The notes beneath the pieces were generated by a model that worked only from the letters and a program-made list of their open reading frames with translations, had not been told where the DNA came from and made no database searches. Source: Hyphomicrobiales bacterium (GTDB taxonomy: Bacteria; Pseudomonadota; Alphaproteobacteria; Rhizobiales; Beijerinckiaceae). Taken from it: a DNA stretch of 64,000 bases. The position numbers and the translations under genes are program-made. The stretch is taken from positions 1 through 64,000 of the forward strand of contig CANGIS010000011.1 in the NCBI GenBank assembly GCA_947454055.1, given 5' to 3'. Positions 1 through 9,045 of this stretch are shown piece by piece (position 1 is the stretch's first letter; every line of letters begins with the position of its first letter).

Positions 1-714
1 GCCACCAGCCCAATACAGCCGTATATTTTTACTCACTTTTTTACCCTACAACACAGAACGAAGCGCACAATACGCTAATCACAATAGAAAAATTAATTAT
101 CAAAAATAACTTAAGATAATTGACATGTAAATCTTTTTTAATTATTGAACTTAGCGAATTTGGCATAGCTAAATCAAATATTGATCCATTTACTGATTTT
201 TCTATCAAGACGATCCCGACTTAACGCCAATTTTTTTATATTTTTTCTTGTGTTGCGGCCAATAGATTGAAGTGCAAGCACCATGTATTGCTTCTCGGCG
301 GAGAGTTGCGTTGGTCGTGAATTGCACCCTCATCAAAATGAGGGCCAAATCCTGATTGAGGTAAGCACCTTTGATTCCGAGCAACGTGCCGAAAACGCAA
401 ACGGCCTCTCTGCTATCCTCGGCTTCTTTGAATGATCCGACCATTCTATGATGCGGACGTAGCGACGCTTTAAGACATGAATTCCCGTGGGGTCATTACA
501 CAATTTCCGGCGATAACATTCACAAACAGAGCCACTAAATTTTTGGATGAATGTAATTTGCTGGGCGATAGCGCTCGCGGGCGCGGTCGTGTCATATTTT
601 AGCTGAGCTCGCATACCGTTTCTTCGAAATGGGTGACAGACCGTCGGTAGGAAAGTATGAAGGATGCAATGACCCTTTCTCTAATTCCCGATCACGTCAC
701 CTTCAGGATGCTCA
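1..714. other. AT-rich region without a supported gene
   Basis: The first ~200 bases are strongly AT-rich. Two overlapping minus-strand open frames (about 205-444 and 333-614) give translations that I cannot match to any family and that lack a convincing ribosome binding site. Frames of this size arise by chance. The stretch may hold the control region of the quinoprotein gene that starts at 715 and the end of an element outside the window. I see no tRNA, terminator or clear repeat. Confidence 0.4.
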
Positions 715-2013
715 ATGTATAGCTTATTTGCCCGCCTCGTTGCTCTTGTCGGTCATGTGATCGTTTTTATTAGGCATCAGAATGACAGGATTTCTGGTCA
801 GGCTTTGGGAAATACGCCCTCGATTCCGACGGCCAAGCCCCAGGGCATTCCGACGTTAAAAATGCCTACAGCCCGCGGTTGGGATGAGGGGCAGACGCCG
901 ATGGCGGCTTCAGGCCTCGCCGTGAATGCGTTTGCGAGCGGCCTCAAGCACCCTCGCTGGATTCAGGTCATGCCCAATGGCGATGTTTTGGTTGCCGAAG
1001 CCCTCAGCGTTTCAGGCCCGCCGAAAAGCATTTTCGATTTCGCGATGATCAGCACGATGAAGCGCGCAGCGGCATTAGGCGTGAGTCCGAACCGCATCAC
1101 CTTGCTTCGCGATTCGGATGGCGATGGCAGGGCCGAAACCAGAACCTTATTTATGGAAGGTCTTAATCAGCCCTTTGGCATGGCCTTGCTGAAAGACCAG
1201 TTCTATGTGGGCAATACGGACGGCTTGTTTGTGTTTCCCTACACCACCGATACCGTTCGGATCGAGGGAAGTGGCCGCAAGCTCGCTGAGTTTAAACCTG
1301 GAGGCCATTGGACCCGCAGCTTGCTGCCAAGCGTCGACGGCCAGAAAATCTACATTGGTGTCGGCTCGCTTTCCAATATTGGCGAACACGGCATGGCCGC
1401 GGAGGAAGGACGAGCCGCGATCTATGAATTTGACGTCAATACCGAGCGTAACCGAATCTATGCATCGGGGCTGCGGAACGCTGTTGGCCTTGCATGGGAG
1501 CCGTATACGGGCGATCTATGGACGGTCGTGAATGAGCGTGACGGTCTGGGTGACGAAACGCCGCCCGATTATCTGACCTCAGTGCGGGATGGAGGCTTCT
1601 ATGGATGGCCCTATTGCTATTGGGGTCAGACGGTCGACGACCGTGTCCCGCAAGATGCGAAAATGGTCGCCTCCGCCTTGCAGCCCGATTATGCGTTGGG
1701 CGGCCATACCGCTTCCTTGGGCCTTTGCTGGATGCCGGAAGGAACCCTTCCGGGCTTTCCCGACGGTATGGTGATTGGCCAGCACGGCTCATGGAATCGG
1801 AGCAAGCTTAGCGGTTATCGCGTTGTTTTCATTCCCTTCGAGAAGGGTAAGCCATGCGGCCCGCCACGCGATATTTTGTCGGGCTTTCTGGCTCCGGACG
1901 AGCGGGTATCCTATGGCCGGCCTGTCGGCGTTTCGATCGGCCATGATCGGAAATCACTCCTGGTCGCCGATGATGTTGGCGACGTTATCTGGCGGGTAAC
2001 CGGGGCTCGATGA
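715..2013 (+). CDS. PQQ-dependent sugar/sorbosone dehydrogenase-like protein
   Basis: This is a 432-residue quinoprotein of the soluble glucose dehydrogenase/L-sorbosone dehydrogenase beta-propeller family, which oxidises sugars or aldoses with PQQ. Residues ~5-20 form a hydrophobic N-terminal segment, so it is probably exported or membrane-anchored. GGHWTRSL has its His at 198, matching the general-base His of the family, and GLRNAVGLA has Arg254-Asn255, matching the PQQ-contacting Arg-Asn pair. A DSDGDGRAE loop near 133-141 looks like a calcium site. It lies about 250 bases upstream of pqqA, which fits a PQQ-using function. The substrate cannot be told from sequence. The start is the first ATG; no strong ribosome site decides it. 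Confidence 0.8.
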   Translation: MYSLFARLVALVGHVIVFIRHQNDRISGQALGNTPSIPTAKPQGIPTLKMPTARGWDEGQTPMAASGLAVNAFASGLKHPRWIQVMPNGDVLVAEALSVSGPPKSIFDFAMISTMKRAAALGVSPNRITLLRDSDGDGRAETRTLFMEGLNQPFGMALLKDQFYVGNTDGLFVFPYTTDTVRIEGSGRKLAEFKPGGHWTRSLLPSVDGQKIYIGVGSLSNIGEHGMAAEEGRAAIYEFDVNTERNRIYASGLRNAVGLAWEPYTGDLWTVVNERDGLGDETPPDYLTSVRDGGFYGWPYCYWGQTVDDRVPQDAKMVASALQPDYALGGHTASLGLCWMPEGTLPGFPDGMVIGQHGSWNRSKLSGYRVVFIPFEKGKPCGPPRDILSGFLAPDERVSYGRPVGVSIGHDRKSLLVADDVGDVIWRVTGAR

Positions 2014-2262
2014 GCGGAGATTGGCTTGGTTTTCAAGCCATTTGAAACCGATCCGCGCCCTAGTTAATTACGGGGTGATGGTGCTCTCCCCGGTTGCTCG
2101 CTGCACCAAAGCGGGAATTTCGAGCGTGTGATCTCTCTGAATAAGGGCATATCCGGAGGGGCAAATTATTTTGATGACAGTGATTTTAAAACTGTTATCT
2201 TTTTTACGTCCGTTACGTTTAACAATAATCGCTCAAATCGGGCATTCTTGGAGGAGCATAAA

Positions 2263-2340
2263 ATGGCTTGGACAACACCTGTAGTTTCGGAAGTTTGCGT
2301 CGGCATGGAAGTGACGAGCTATTCTTCGGCAGAAATCTGA
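2263..2340 (+). CDS. pqqA: PqqA, coenzyme PQQ precursor peptide
   Basis: This 25-residue peptide is the ribosomally made substrate from which PQQ is built. Glu16 and Tyr20 lie in the conserved spacing (core GMEVTSY), and in the known pathway PqqE cross-links these two residues. The start is the ATG preceded by a strong GGAGGAG at 2249-2255. A longer reading in the same frame, from 2128, lacks this support. It is the first gene of pqqABCDE, with 39 bases to pqqB. Small peptides like this are often missed by gene callers. The match to known PqqA peptides is essentially diagnostic. Confidence 0.96.
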   Translation: MAWTTPVVSEVCVGMEVTSYSSAEI

Positions 2341-2379
2341 TCTGGTCTTATCTGATCGGGTTGCCATGAGGGTTTTATC

Positions 2380-3291
2380 ATGAGCGGCCTGCATGTTTTG
2401 ATTTTGGGATCGGCGGCGGGCGGCGGCGTTCCACAGTGGAACTGTCGCTGTCCCGTTTGCTCTTTATTCTGGGTTGGCGATTCACGTGTTGAATCTCGGA
2501 CGCAATCGTCAATTGCGGTATCGGCCGATGGGGTTCGGTGGCTTCTGGTCAACGCGTCGCCCGATATACGACAGCAAATATTAGCCACCCCCTTTCTTCA
2601 GCCCAGCAATGGTTCCCGGCATAGTCCAGTTGAGGCCGTGGCGCTAACAAACGCCGATGTTGATCATATTGCCGGACTGTTGGTGTTGCGAGAGCGACAG
2701 TCGTTTACGGTTTATGCGACGGGCCAGACCCACGATATTTTGGCCAGTAATCCTATCTTCAATGTTCTTTCACCCGATGTGGTAAAGCGGTCTGTCATGA
2801 ATATGGATGCACCCTTTGATACCGGAATCGGATTGATGGTGCGTCCCTTTGCCGTCCCCGGCAAGGTCGCCCTTTTTATGGAGCAAGGTCAGGACGTCCG
2901 AATCGGTGATGTGACGGAGACCACCATCGGTCTGGAAGTCTCGGCGAATAGCAAACGGCTTGTCTATATTCCGGGATGCGCAGCCATTGACGAAAAGGTT
3001 CGTCTTATGGCCTCTGGGGCTGACTTGCTGCTTTATGATGGGACAACGTTTACCGACGATGAGATGCCCAAACTGGGTCTTTCGGATAAAACTGCCCACC
3101 GCATGGGACATACGCCGATTACCGGTACGGGTGGATCGCTAGGGGCATTTGGCGATCTTTTTATCGGCCAAAAAGCCTATATTCACATTAATAATACCAA
3201 TCCGATCCTGATTGACGGCTCAACGGAGCGCCAAATGGTTGAGGCAGCGGATTGGGGCGTAACGCGCGATGGAATGAAATTTTTGCTATGA
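2380..3291 (+). CDS. pqqB: PqqB, PQQ biosynthesis metallo-beta-lactamase-fold protein
   Basis: At 303 residues this is the usual PqqB length. The protein has the metallo-beta-lactamase fold and in the pathway hydroxylates the tyrosine part of the excised Glu-Tyr dipeptide. The start GSAAGGGVPQWNC is a PqqB hallmark. A Cys-rich zinc site follows (CRCPVC, 22-27). The degenerate active motif NADVDH (91-96) replaces the canonical HxHxDH, as is normal for PqqB. Its stop overlaps the pqqC start by four bases (ATGA), which indicates translational coupling. Confidence 0.97.
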   Translation: MSGLHVLILGSAAGGGVPQWNCRCPVCSLFWVGDSRVESRTQSSIAVSADGVRWLLVNASPDIRQQILATPFLQPSNGSRHSPVEAVALTNADVDHIAGLLVLRERQSFTVYATGQTHDILASNPIFNVLSPDVVKRSVMNMDAPFDTGIGLMVRPFAVPGKVALFMEQGQDVRIGDVTETTIGLEVSANSKRLVYIPGCAAIDEKVRLMASGADLLLYDGTTFTDDEMPKLGLSDKTAHRMGHTPITGTGGSLGAFGDLFIGQKAYIHINNTNPILIDGSTERQMVEAADWGVTRDGMKFLL

Positions 3292-4019
3292 CCCAGTTGA
3301 TGACGCCGGACGAATTCGAAGCGGCGTTACGCCAGATTGGCGCGACGCGGTATCACAGCCTGCATCCGTTTCATAACAGGCTGCATGGCGGACAATGCAC
3401 CATTACGCAGGTGAAGGCCTGGGCATTGAACCGGTATTATTATCAAAGTTCGATTCCGATCAAAGACGCGGTAGTTCTCTCCCGCTTTCGGGATCGCGAT
3501 ATCCGCATCGAATGGCGACATCGAATTGAGGATCATGACGGCTATTCGGATACGGAGGGCGGTATCGAGCGTTGGTTGCAGTTAACGGACGGATTGGGTT
3601 TTGATCGCCGGTACGTGGAATCGTGCGAAGGCATTCTCCCAGCAACCCGATTTGCGGTCGATGCCTATGTACATTTTGTGGGTGACAAGACTCCCCTTGA
3701 AGCAATTGCCTCGTCCTTGACCGAGCTTTTCGCTCCTGGACTTCATGAGCAGCGTATTTCGGGCATGCTGAAACATTACGACTTCATCAATCCGTCGGTC
3801 ATGACCTATTTTCAGCGGCGATTGGAACAGGCACCACGAGATGCCAATTTTGCACTGGGATATGTGAAGGAAAATGCCCGGACGCCGGATCAGCAAAAGG
3901 CGGTGATGGGCGCTCTTTCCTTCAAATGTGACGTGCTGTGGGCCCAACTCGATGCGCTGTATTCCGCTTATGTAGAGCCGGGGCGTATTCCGCCCGGGGC
4001 TTGGGTACCCGACGCATGA
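3288..4019 (+). CDS. pqqC: PqqC, pyrroloquinoline-quinone synthase
   Basis: This cofactor-free oxidase catalyses the last step of PQQ formation, ring closure and eight-electron oxidation of AHQQ. It is 243 residues from the ATG that overlaps the pqqB stop; an earlier in-frame ATG at 3252 would run inside pqqB and is rejected. Conserved segments include HPFHNRLHGG (26-35), ALNRYYYQ (~46-53) and HRIEDHDG, which carry the substrate-binding His, Arg and Tyr residues of the TenA-like helical fold. pqqC and pqqD are separate genes here, unlike the fused pqqCD of Methylobacterium. Its stop overlaps pqqD by four bases. Confidence 0.97.
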   Translation: MTQLMTPDEFEAALRQIGATRYHSLHPFHNRLHGGQCTITQVKAWALNRYYYQSSIPIKDAVVLSRFRDRDIRIEWRHRIEDHDGYSDTEGGIERWLQLTDGLGFDRRYVESCEGILPATRFAVDAYVHFVGDKTPLEAIASSLTELFAPGLHEQRISGMLKHYDFINPSVMTYFQRRLEQAPRDANFALGYVKENARTPDQQKAVMGALSFKCDVLWAQLDALYSAYVEPGRIPPGAWVPDA

Positions 4020-4303
4020 ACGAATTTGATCCGGGCGCACTTGCGCGCATTCCGAAGTTTCCACGCGGCGTTCGTTTGAAACATGACGAGACGCGGCAGG
4101 AATGGGTATTGCTGGCGCCAGAGCGCTTGATCAAATGCGATCCGATAGCAGCCGCTGTTTTACAGCTTTGCGACGGCAAGCGCGCGGTTTCGGACGTCGT
4201 TGATATTTTGGCCGGGCAGTACAACGCTGATCCAACGCTCATCGCGCGAGACGTTTTGGCATTGCTCGATGGATTGCGGGATAAGAAAATGGTGCAGGTG
4301 TGA
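4016..4303 (+). CDS. pqqD: PqqD, PqqA peptide chaperone
   Basis: This 95-residue protein binds the PqqA peptide and presents it to the radical-SAM enzyme PqqE. It is the archetype of the RiPP recognition element fold. The sequence has the expected GVRLKHDETRQEWVLLAPE strand region and the C-terminal helix DVLALLDGLRDK. The start is the ATG overlapping the pqqC stop (ATGA); the upstream in-frame ATG at 3938 lies within pqqC and is unlikely. The gene overlaps pqqE by four bases (GTGA), so B, C, D and E are all translationally coupled. Confidence 0.96.
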   Translation: MNEFDPGALARIPKFPRGVRLKHDETRQEWVLLAPERLIKCDPIAAAVLQLCDGKRAVSDVVDILAGQYNADPTLIARDVLALLDGLRDKKMVQV

Positions 4304-5418
4304 CCGATACAGCTTCGTCACGTTCCTCAATCGGCTTGCCCATTGGGCTTTTAGCCGAATTGACCCATCGTTGTCCTCTGGCATGCCCTTATTGCTCGAA
4401 TCCGGTAGCCCTCGAGGGGAGGGACGTCGAACTTTCGACCGAGGGCTGGAAACGCGTTTTTTCGGAAGCGGCCAAACTCGGCGTGTTACAAGTCCATCTC
4501 TCCGGGGGCGAACCCGCAGCCCGTCGCGACCTTGTCGCCTTGGTCGAGCATTGTGCCAAGGTAGGCCTTTATACCAATCTCATAACCTCCGGCATTGGTG
4601 TGACCGAAAAGCTGATCGGCGAGCTGGCTGAGGCGGGTTTGGATCATATCCAGCTCTCCATTCAGGATTCGGACGCCGCCTCGGCTGACAAGATTGCCGG
4701 TTACAAAGGTGCATTTCAAAAAAAGCAGACGGTAGCGGGTTGGATCAAAGCGGCGGATTTTCCGCTCACCGTGAATGCCGTCATGCATAGGGCAAACATC
4801 GCGCGGTCGGCCGATATGGTAGAACTGGCCATCTCCCTTGGAGCCAGCCGAGTTGAAATTGCTCATACCCAATATTATGGCTGGGCCTTGCCAAATCGCG
4901 CCGCACTAATGCCGAGCCGCTCGGAGACAGAGGCTGCCGTCGCGGAGATCGAGGAATTGCGAATACGCTATTTGGGACAAATCGTTATCGATCTTGTTAT
5001 CCCCGACTATCATGCCACCTATCCCAAAGCCTGTATGGGTGGGTGGGCAAAGCAGTTCATCAATGTCACTCCATCGGGCAAAGTGTTGCCCTGCCACGCC
5101 TCTGAAACCATTTCGGGGCTGGAATTCTGGTCGATTAAAGATCATGCGTTGGGTGATATCTGGCGTGCATCGCCGGCCTTTAACGCCTATCGCGGTACGG
5201 ACTGGATGGCGGAACCCTGCCGCTCCTGCGACCGGCGAGAAATCGACTTCGGCGGGTGCCGGTGTCAGGCTTTCGCTCTTGTAGGCGATGCCTCCGCTAC
5301 CGATCCCGCCTGTCATAAATCGCCCCAGCATGACCTGATGGGCGATATTGCTAGGGCAGAGTCGGGTGGTGAACCAGGCTCCTATATTTACCGCCGATTC
5401 CCGCCAATCTCGGCTTAA
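4300..5418 (+). CDS. pqqE: PqqE, radical SAM enzyme of PQQ biosynthesis
   Basis: PqqE makes the carbon-carbon bond between Glu and Tyr of PqqA, using a [4Fe-4S] cluster and S-adenosylmethionine. The 372-residue protein has the radical-SAM motif CPLACPYC (Cys25, 29, 32) and a C-terminal SPASM domain with a Cys series (CHASET, then CRSCDRREIDFGGCRCQAF and a later Cys) for auxiliary clusters. It starts with GTG overlapping the pqqD stop. No pqqF/pqqG protease follows within the window, so cleavage of PqqA must rely on a protease encoded elsewhere. This is the last gene of the operon. Confidence 0.97.
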   Translation: MTDTASSRSSIGLPIGLLAELTHRCPLACPYCSNPVALEGRDVELSTEGWKRVFSEAAKLGVLQVHLSGGEPAARRDLVALVEHCAKVGLYTNLITSGIGVTEKLIGELAEAGLDHIQLSIQDSDAASADKIAGYKGAFQKKQTVAGWIKAADFPLTVNAVMHRANIARSADMVELAISLGASRVEIAHTQYYGWALPNRAALMPSRSETEAAVAEIEELRIRYLGQIVIDLVIPDYHATYPKACMGGWAKQFINVTPSGKVLPCHASETISGLEFWSIKDHALGDIWRASPAFNAYRGTDWMAEPCRSCDRREIDFGGCRCQAFALVGDASATDPACHKSPQHDLMGDIARAESGGEPGSYIYRRFPPISA

Positions 5419-5593
5419 TTTGTTCTGCTTGCATGAGCCGGACGAGCTCTATTTTTTTTACAATCGATGATAGTGCCTGTTTGTCTACCGTAATCGTGCT
5501 TCGTCAAAACATGCGGTTGCTAGAAAAAATATTTTAAAATCAATAAGTTGTAAGATGGCAATAAACACAAAATCAGCACTACCTTAGAGTCAA

Positions 5594-5621
5594 TTGACAC
5601 CTTTACGAATTTATTTACGAT
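5594..5621 (+). promoter_or_regulatory. Candidate sigma-70-type promoter of the quinoprotein alcohol dehydrogenase gene
   Basis: TTGACA (5594-5599), a 16-base spacer and TACGAT (5616-5621) lie in the AT-rich 265-base gap between pqqE and the dehydrogenase gene, about 60 bases before its ATG. A perfect inverted repeat, ATCGGA (5637-5642) with TCCGAT (5658-5663), sits in the presumed leader and could be an operator or a small hairpin. The call is by pattern only. Confidence 0.4.
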
Positions 5622-5683
5622 CCGTATCGCTTGAAAATCGGATGTCTATTTAAAAATTCCGATACAGCCAAAGGGGACGGATA

Positions 5684-7399
5684 ATGACCTCAACAAAATT
5701 GGGCACACTTTTTATCGGCGCCACGGCACTTATTGCTAGCGTCCTGACGGTTTCGGTCGCCACCAAGGCGGCCGACGAAATTAAAAATGCCACGAAATTC
5801 GGTAATATGAATACGGTGACGCAGGATCTGCTGAACCGCGCGGGCGGTGACGGCAATAACTTCCTGCATACAAATGGCGATTATACCCAATCACGTTTCT
5901 TCCCGAACAAGCAGATCAACGTCAGTAATGTTTCTAAGCTGCGTCCAGCTTGGGTCTTCCAGACGGAAGTCAAGGATACGATGGAAACATCGCCGATCGT
6001 CGTCAACGGCATCATGTATGTCACGACGGCCTTCGACCATGTTTACGCTCTGGATGCGCGCACGGGCGAAGAACTTTGGCATTATAAACAAAAGCTTGGT
6101 CCGATAACGACCTATTGCTGCGGACCCAATAATCGCGGCGTAGCGGTTTACGAGGACATGGTTTATCTGGCAACGCTGGATGCCAAGCTTGTCGCGTTGG
6201 ATGCCAAGACCGGTAAACAGGTTTGGGAGACCCAAGTCGCCGATCCTGAACTCGGCTATAGCGAGACAATGGCACCAACGGCCGTCAAAGGTAAAATTCT
6301 GGTTGGTACCAATGGTGGTGAATACGGAATTCGCGGCTTTGTAAAAGCGTTCGACGCCAAGACCGGCAAGAATCTCTGGACGTTCAATACGGTTCCGGAA
6401 AGCTCAGTCGGTGTTTGGGCCACCAATGACGCGACAGGTCGTGACATGCATCGTGATATTGCTGCTGAAAAAGCGGCGCTCGCGAAAAACGGCGACCCCT
6501 ACAAAACCCTTGGTGGTGGTGTCTGGCAGAATCCGGCCGTCGATCTTGATACGAACCGCATCTATTTCGTGGTTGGCAATCCATCGCCGGATCTCGACGG
6601 GTCGCTCCGGCCCGGTGACAACCTCTATACCGACTCCCTCGTTTCCGTTGATCTGGATACCGGCAAATATGTCTGCCATTTCCAATACATCGCCCACGAC
6701 GTGTGGGATTTGGATGCCGTCAGCCCTCCCGCGATTGTGAAGGTCGCAGATAAGGACGGCAAGACGATCAAGGGCGTGATCCATGGCGGCAAGACCGGCC
6801 ATATCTATGTCCACGATGCCAAGGATTGTAGCCTGATCCGCTTCTCTGAAGCGATGGTTCCTCAGGAAAACATGTGGGTTCTTCCGACCAAGGACGGCGC
6901 TCGTATGCTTCCGGGGGCCAATGGTGGTGTCGAGTGGTCGCCTCTTGCGACCAACCCAAGCTTGGGCCTCGCATATGCCATCAATCTGCATCAGCCAATG
7001 ACCTACCACGTTGAAAGCTCGCCCTATCCATCGGGCAAACTCTGGCTCGGCGGTGCGTTCAAGATCATCCCTACCGAAGAACAGTGGGGCAATGTGACGG
7101 CAGTTGATTACAACACCGGCAAGATCAAGTGGCAGGTCAAAACGCAACAGCCGATGATCGGTGGCATCTTGGCAACCGCTGGCGGTCTTGTGTTTACCGG
7201 CGAAAGCAACGGCCAGTTCGAGGCCTTCGATGCTGAAACCGGTGCAGCGCTCTGGAAGTTCCAGGCCGGTGCCGGTGTGAATGCGCCACCATCGTCCTAC
7301 ACGGTGGATGGCAAGCAATACGTTGTGGTCGCAGCTGGCGGTAACGCACAGGTCGATTCCAAGCGCGGCAACTCGATCATTGCCTTCACGGCTGAATGA
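5684..7399 (+). CDS. PQQ-dependent alcohol dehydrogenase with lanthanide-type Asp-x-Asp motif
   Basis: This 571-residue periplasmic quinoprotein belongs to the methanol/ethanol dehydrogenase family (eight-bladed propeller) and passes electrons to a cytochrome c. It has a signal peptide (~1-29), tryptophan-docking repeats such as [11 protein letters not shown], and the adjacent Cys145-Cys146 pair of the family's vicinal disulfide. The predicted metal ligands are Glu213 (GGEYG), Asn299 (VVGNP) and catalytic Asp342, plus Asp344 in HDVWDLD. An Asp two residues after the catalytic Asp marks lanthanide-dependent enzymes (XoxF, ExaF, PedH); calcium enzymes usually have Ala, Ser or Thr there. There is no C-terminal haem domain, so this is a type I enzyme needing a separate cytochrome. 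Ribosome site AGGGG is at 5672-5676. The substrate is not determined. Confidence 0.93.
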   Translation: MTSTKLGTLFIGATALIASVLTVSVATKAADEIKNATKFGNMNTVTQDLLNRAGGDGNNFLHTNGDYTQSRFFPNKQINVSNVSKLRPAWVFQTEVKDTMETSPIVVNGIMYVTTAFDHVYALDARTGEELWHYKQKLGPITTYCCGPNNRGVAVYEDMVYLATLDAKLVALDAKTGKQVWETQVADPELGYSETMAPTAVKGKILVGTNGGEYGIRGFVKAFDAKTGKNLWTFNTVPESSVGVWATNDATGRDMHRDIAAEKAALAKNGDPYKTLGGGVWQNPAVDLDTNRIYFVVGNPSPDLDGSLRPGDNLYTDSLVSVDLDTGKYVCHFQYIAHDVWDLDAVSPPAIVKVADKDGKTIKGVIHGGKTGHIYVHDAKDCSLIRFSEAMVPQENMWVLPTKDGARMLPGANGGVEWSPLATNPSLGLAYAINLHQPMTYHVESSPYPSGKLWLGGAFKIIPTEEQWGNVTAVDYNTGKIKWQVKTQQPMIGGILATAGGLVFTGESNGQFEAFDAETGAALWKFQAGAGVNAPPSSYTVDGKQYVVVAAGGNAQVDSKRGNSIIAFTAE

Positions 7400-7433
7400 G
7401 CTTGGTTGATCCGCTAAACTACCTTGCTTAAGG

Positions 7434-7464
7434 AAAGGCGGAACCTTGATGGTTCCGCCTTTTC
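7434..7464 (+). terminator. Rho-independent terminator after the alcohol dehydrogenase gene
   Basis: AAAGGCGGAACC, a 5-base loop and GGTTCCGCCTTTT form a perfect 12-bp stem ending in T residues, 35 bases after the dehydrogenase stop. The hairpin overlaps an upstream ATG (7446) in the cytochrome frame, which argues that the cytochrome gene really starts at 7512. Confidence 0.85.
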
Positions 7465-7511
7465 ATTACCTTAAATCTAGTGTCGAATTTTTGCTTTTTG
7501 GAGACGATCGG

Positions 7512-8081
7512 ATGCGCGTATTTTGGGCGGCCTTTGTTGCGCTGGTGGTCATTTCTTTCAGCCACCTTGCAGTGGCTCAATCCATCGAGGAGAAAGCAGC
7601 CGTTTGTGCAGGCTGTCATGGCGAAAATGGCAAACCTGTATCGCCTGAAATTCCCGTTATTTGGGGTCAGAAGGAAGGTTATCTCTATCTCCAATTGCGT
7701 GATTTAAAGCGTGGTGATCGCAAAAACGAGATCATGAGCGGCATTGCCGCTGGGCTTGAAAAAGAAGATATGCAAGCGCTTGCAAAATATTTTTCTGAAA
7801 AACCATGGACAAATTTGCAACAAAAATCGGCTGATTCAGCGACGGCAGGACAAGCGCAAAAAGTGGCCTCTTCAGCGCAGTGTGAAGGGTGCCATTTGTC
7901 GGGCTATCTCGGCGACAGCACCATTCCTCGTCTCGCCGGACAATCGGAAGCCTATATGTTGAAAACCATGACGGAATTTCGCTCGGGCGAGCGCACCAAT
8001 AATGCGTGGATGGTGACGTTGCTCAAATCCTACACCGAAAGCGATGTCGCAGCTTTGGCCAAATATATTGCAGGCTTATAA
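7512..8081 (+). CDS. Di-haem cytochrome c (c4-like)
   Basis: This 189-residue exported protein has two c-type haem sites, CAGCH (32-36) and CEGCH (124-128), in two similar ~90-residue halves, as in cytochrome c4/c553. A signal peptide covers ~1-22 (cleavage near AVA-QS). Met residues after each haem site (IMSGIA and AWMVTL) can be the sixth ligands. The start at 7512 is chosen because GGAG lies eight bases upstream and the longer frame begins inside the terminator hairpin. Next to a single-domain quinoprotein dehydrogenase, it is the likely electron acceptor or relay to the terminal oxidase (inference). Confidence 0.9.
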   Translation: MRVFWAAFVALVVISFSHLAVAQSIEEKAAVCAGCHGENGKPVSPEIPVIWGQKEGYLYLQLRDLKRGDRKNEIMSGIAAGLEKEDMQALAKYFSEKPWTNLQQKSADSATAGQAQKVASSAQCEGCHLSGYLGDSTIPRLAGQSEAYMLKTMTEFRSGERTNNAWMVTLLKSYTESDVAALAKYIAGL

Positions 8082-8091
8082 AACCTGCGGC

Positions 8092-9045
8092 TTACTGACC
8101 TGAAAGCGCGAGACGTGTCTCCTCATCGGAGGCAAAATCAACGGCCGTTTTGCCGGAAACATCTATGAGCTTTGGCGAAGCACCCTTTTTGATCAAGAGG
8201 CGAACGATGCCGGCATGGCCGAGTTCAGCCGCAATCATCAAGGCATCATGTCCCCGATCATCGGTGTCAGCGATCCGGGCGCCATGATCGATCAGGTTAT
8301 TCACCAAGGCCAGCCCGTCCTCATCGGGAACATCGTTGGCATGACCAGATGCCCACATCAGAACAGTTAGGTTGTTGCCATAGCGCGTATTGATGTCGAC
8401 ACCGGCTTTGAGCAACCGTTCGACGATGGGCTGAAAACCTCGGGCAGCGGCATACAAGATCGGCGTCTTGCCCGTCGCATCCGCTGCGTTAGGATCCGCA
8501 CCCTGGCTTACCAGAAGATCGGCGATTTTGGCATTGCCGTTAAAGGCTGCTGCCGACAAAGGTGTTAGCTGCGAGCGGCCGGGAATGTCCGGCTTGGCTC
8601 CTAACCGGAGCAAAAGTTCGACGATCGCCGTGCGGTTATTTTCAACCGCCAGAAAAAGCGGTGTGGATCCTTTGAGGTTACGTTCATCCAGCTCGCTGCC
8701 ATTGGCTGCATAAAGTGCAACCAGAGACGCATGTCCGGCACGTGCGGCGCGTGACAAGGGGGTGTTGGCTTCCCGATCGCGAGCCTGTAACGAGGCTCCG
8801 TCCTTGAGAAGTAGCTTGGCCAACTCATCACAGCCATTTTCGCTGGCATTAAACAAGATTCCATTCAGCTCGATCGAGCTGATATAGGCCTTGGTCATCT
8901 CGTAGCGATGGCCGATATCGGGACAGGCCGACGGATCGGCCCACGCGCTTGTACTGAGCCCGCTGATACCCAACGAAAACACGACGCCAAGCGTCGGCAG
9001 TCCATGGAAAACTCTAGCGCTTTTTCGTGCCGACGGGAGACGCAT
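8092..9045 (-). CDS. Exported ankyrin-repeat protein
   Basis: The 317-residue protein from the chosen ATG has an N-terminal signal-like segment (Arg/Lys-rich start, hydrophobic core, ASA-type end near SAWADPS) followed by about seven ankyrin repeats. These are recognised by recurring TPLxxAAxxGxxxIVxLLLxxGAxP units. Ankyrin repeats bind proteins; no catalytic domain is visible. The ATG at 9045 is preferred over the upstream start at 9150 because it places the signal peptide at the N-terminus. The gene converges on the cytochrome gene, 10 bases away, and points away from the beta-propeller gene. A periplasmic assembly or protection role for the dehydrogenase complex is possible but unproven. 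Confidence 0.85.
   Translation of the reverse strand: MRLPSARKSARVFHGLPTLGVVFSLGISGLSTSAWADPSACPDIGHRYEMTKAYISSIELNGILFNASENGCDELAKLLLKDGASLQARDREANTPLSRAARAGHASLVALYAANGSELDERNLKGSTPLFLAVENNRTAIVELLLRLGAKPDIPGRSQLTPLSAAAFNGNAKIADLLVSQGADPNAADATGKTPILYAAARGFQPIVERLLKAGVDINTRYGNNLTVLMWASGHANDVPDEDGLALVNNLIDHGARIADTDDRGHDALMIAAELGHAGIVRLLIKKGASPKLIDVSGKTAVDFASDEETRLALSGQ

Noticed and set aside
205-614. Two overlapping minus-strand frames at the window start
   Set aside because: No ribosome site, no family recognised, and short length in AT-rich DNA; chance frames are likely.
2128-2262. Longer start for PqqA
   Set aside because: The 25-residue form has the right length, Glu16/Tyr20 spacing and a strong ribosome site; the extension adds unrelated residues.
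6404-7318. 304-codon minus-strand frame opposite the alcohol dehydrogenase gene
   Set aside because: Shadow of a clear quinoprotein gene; no domain recognised.
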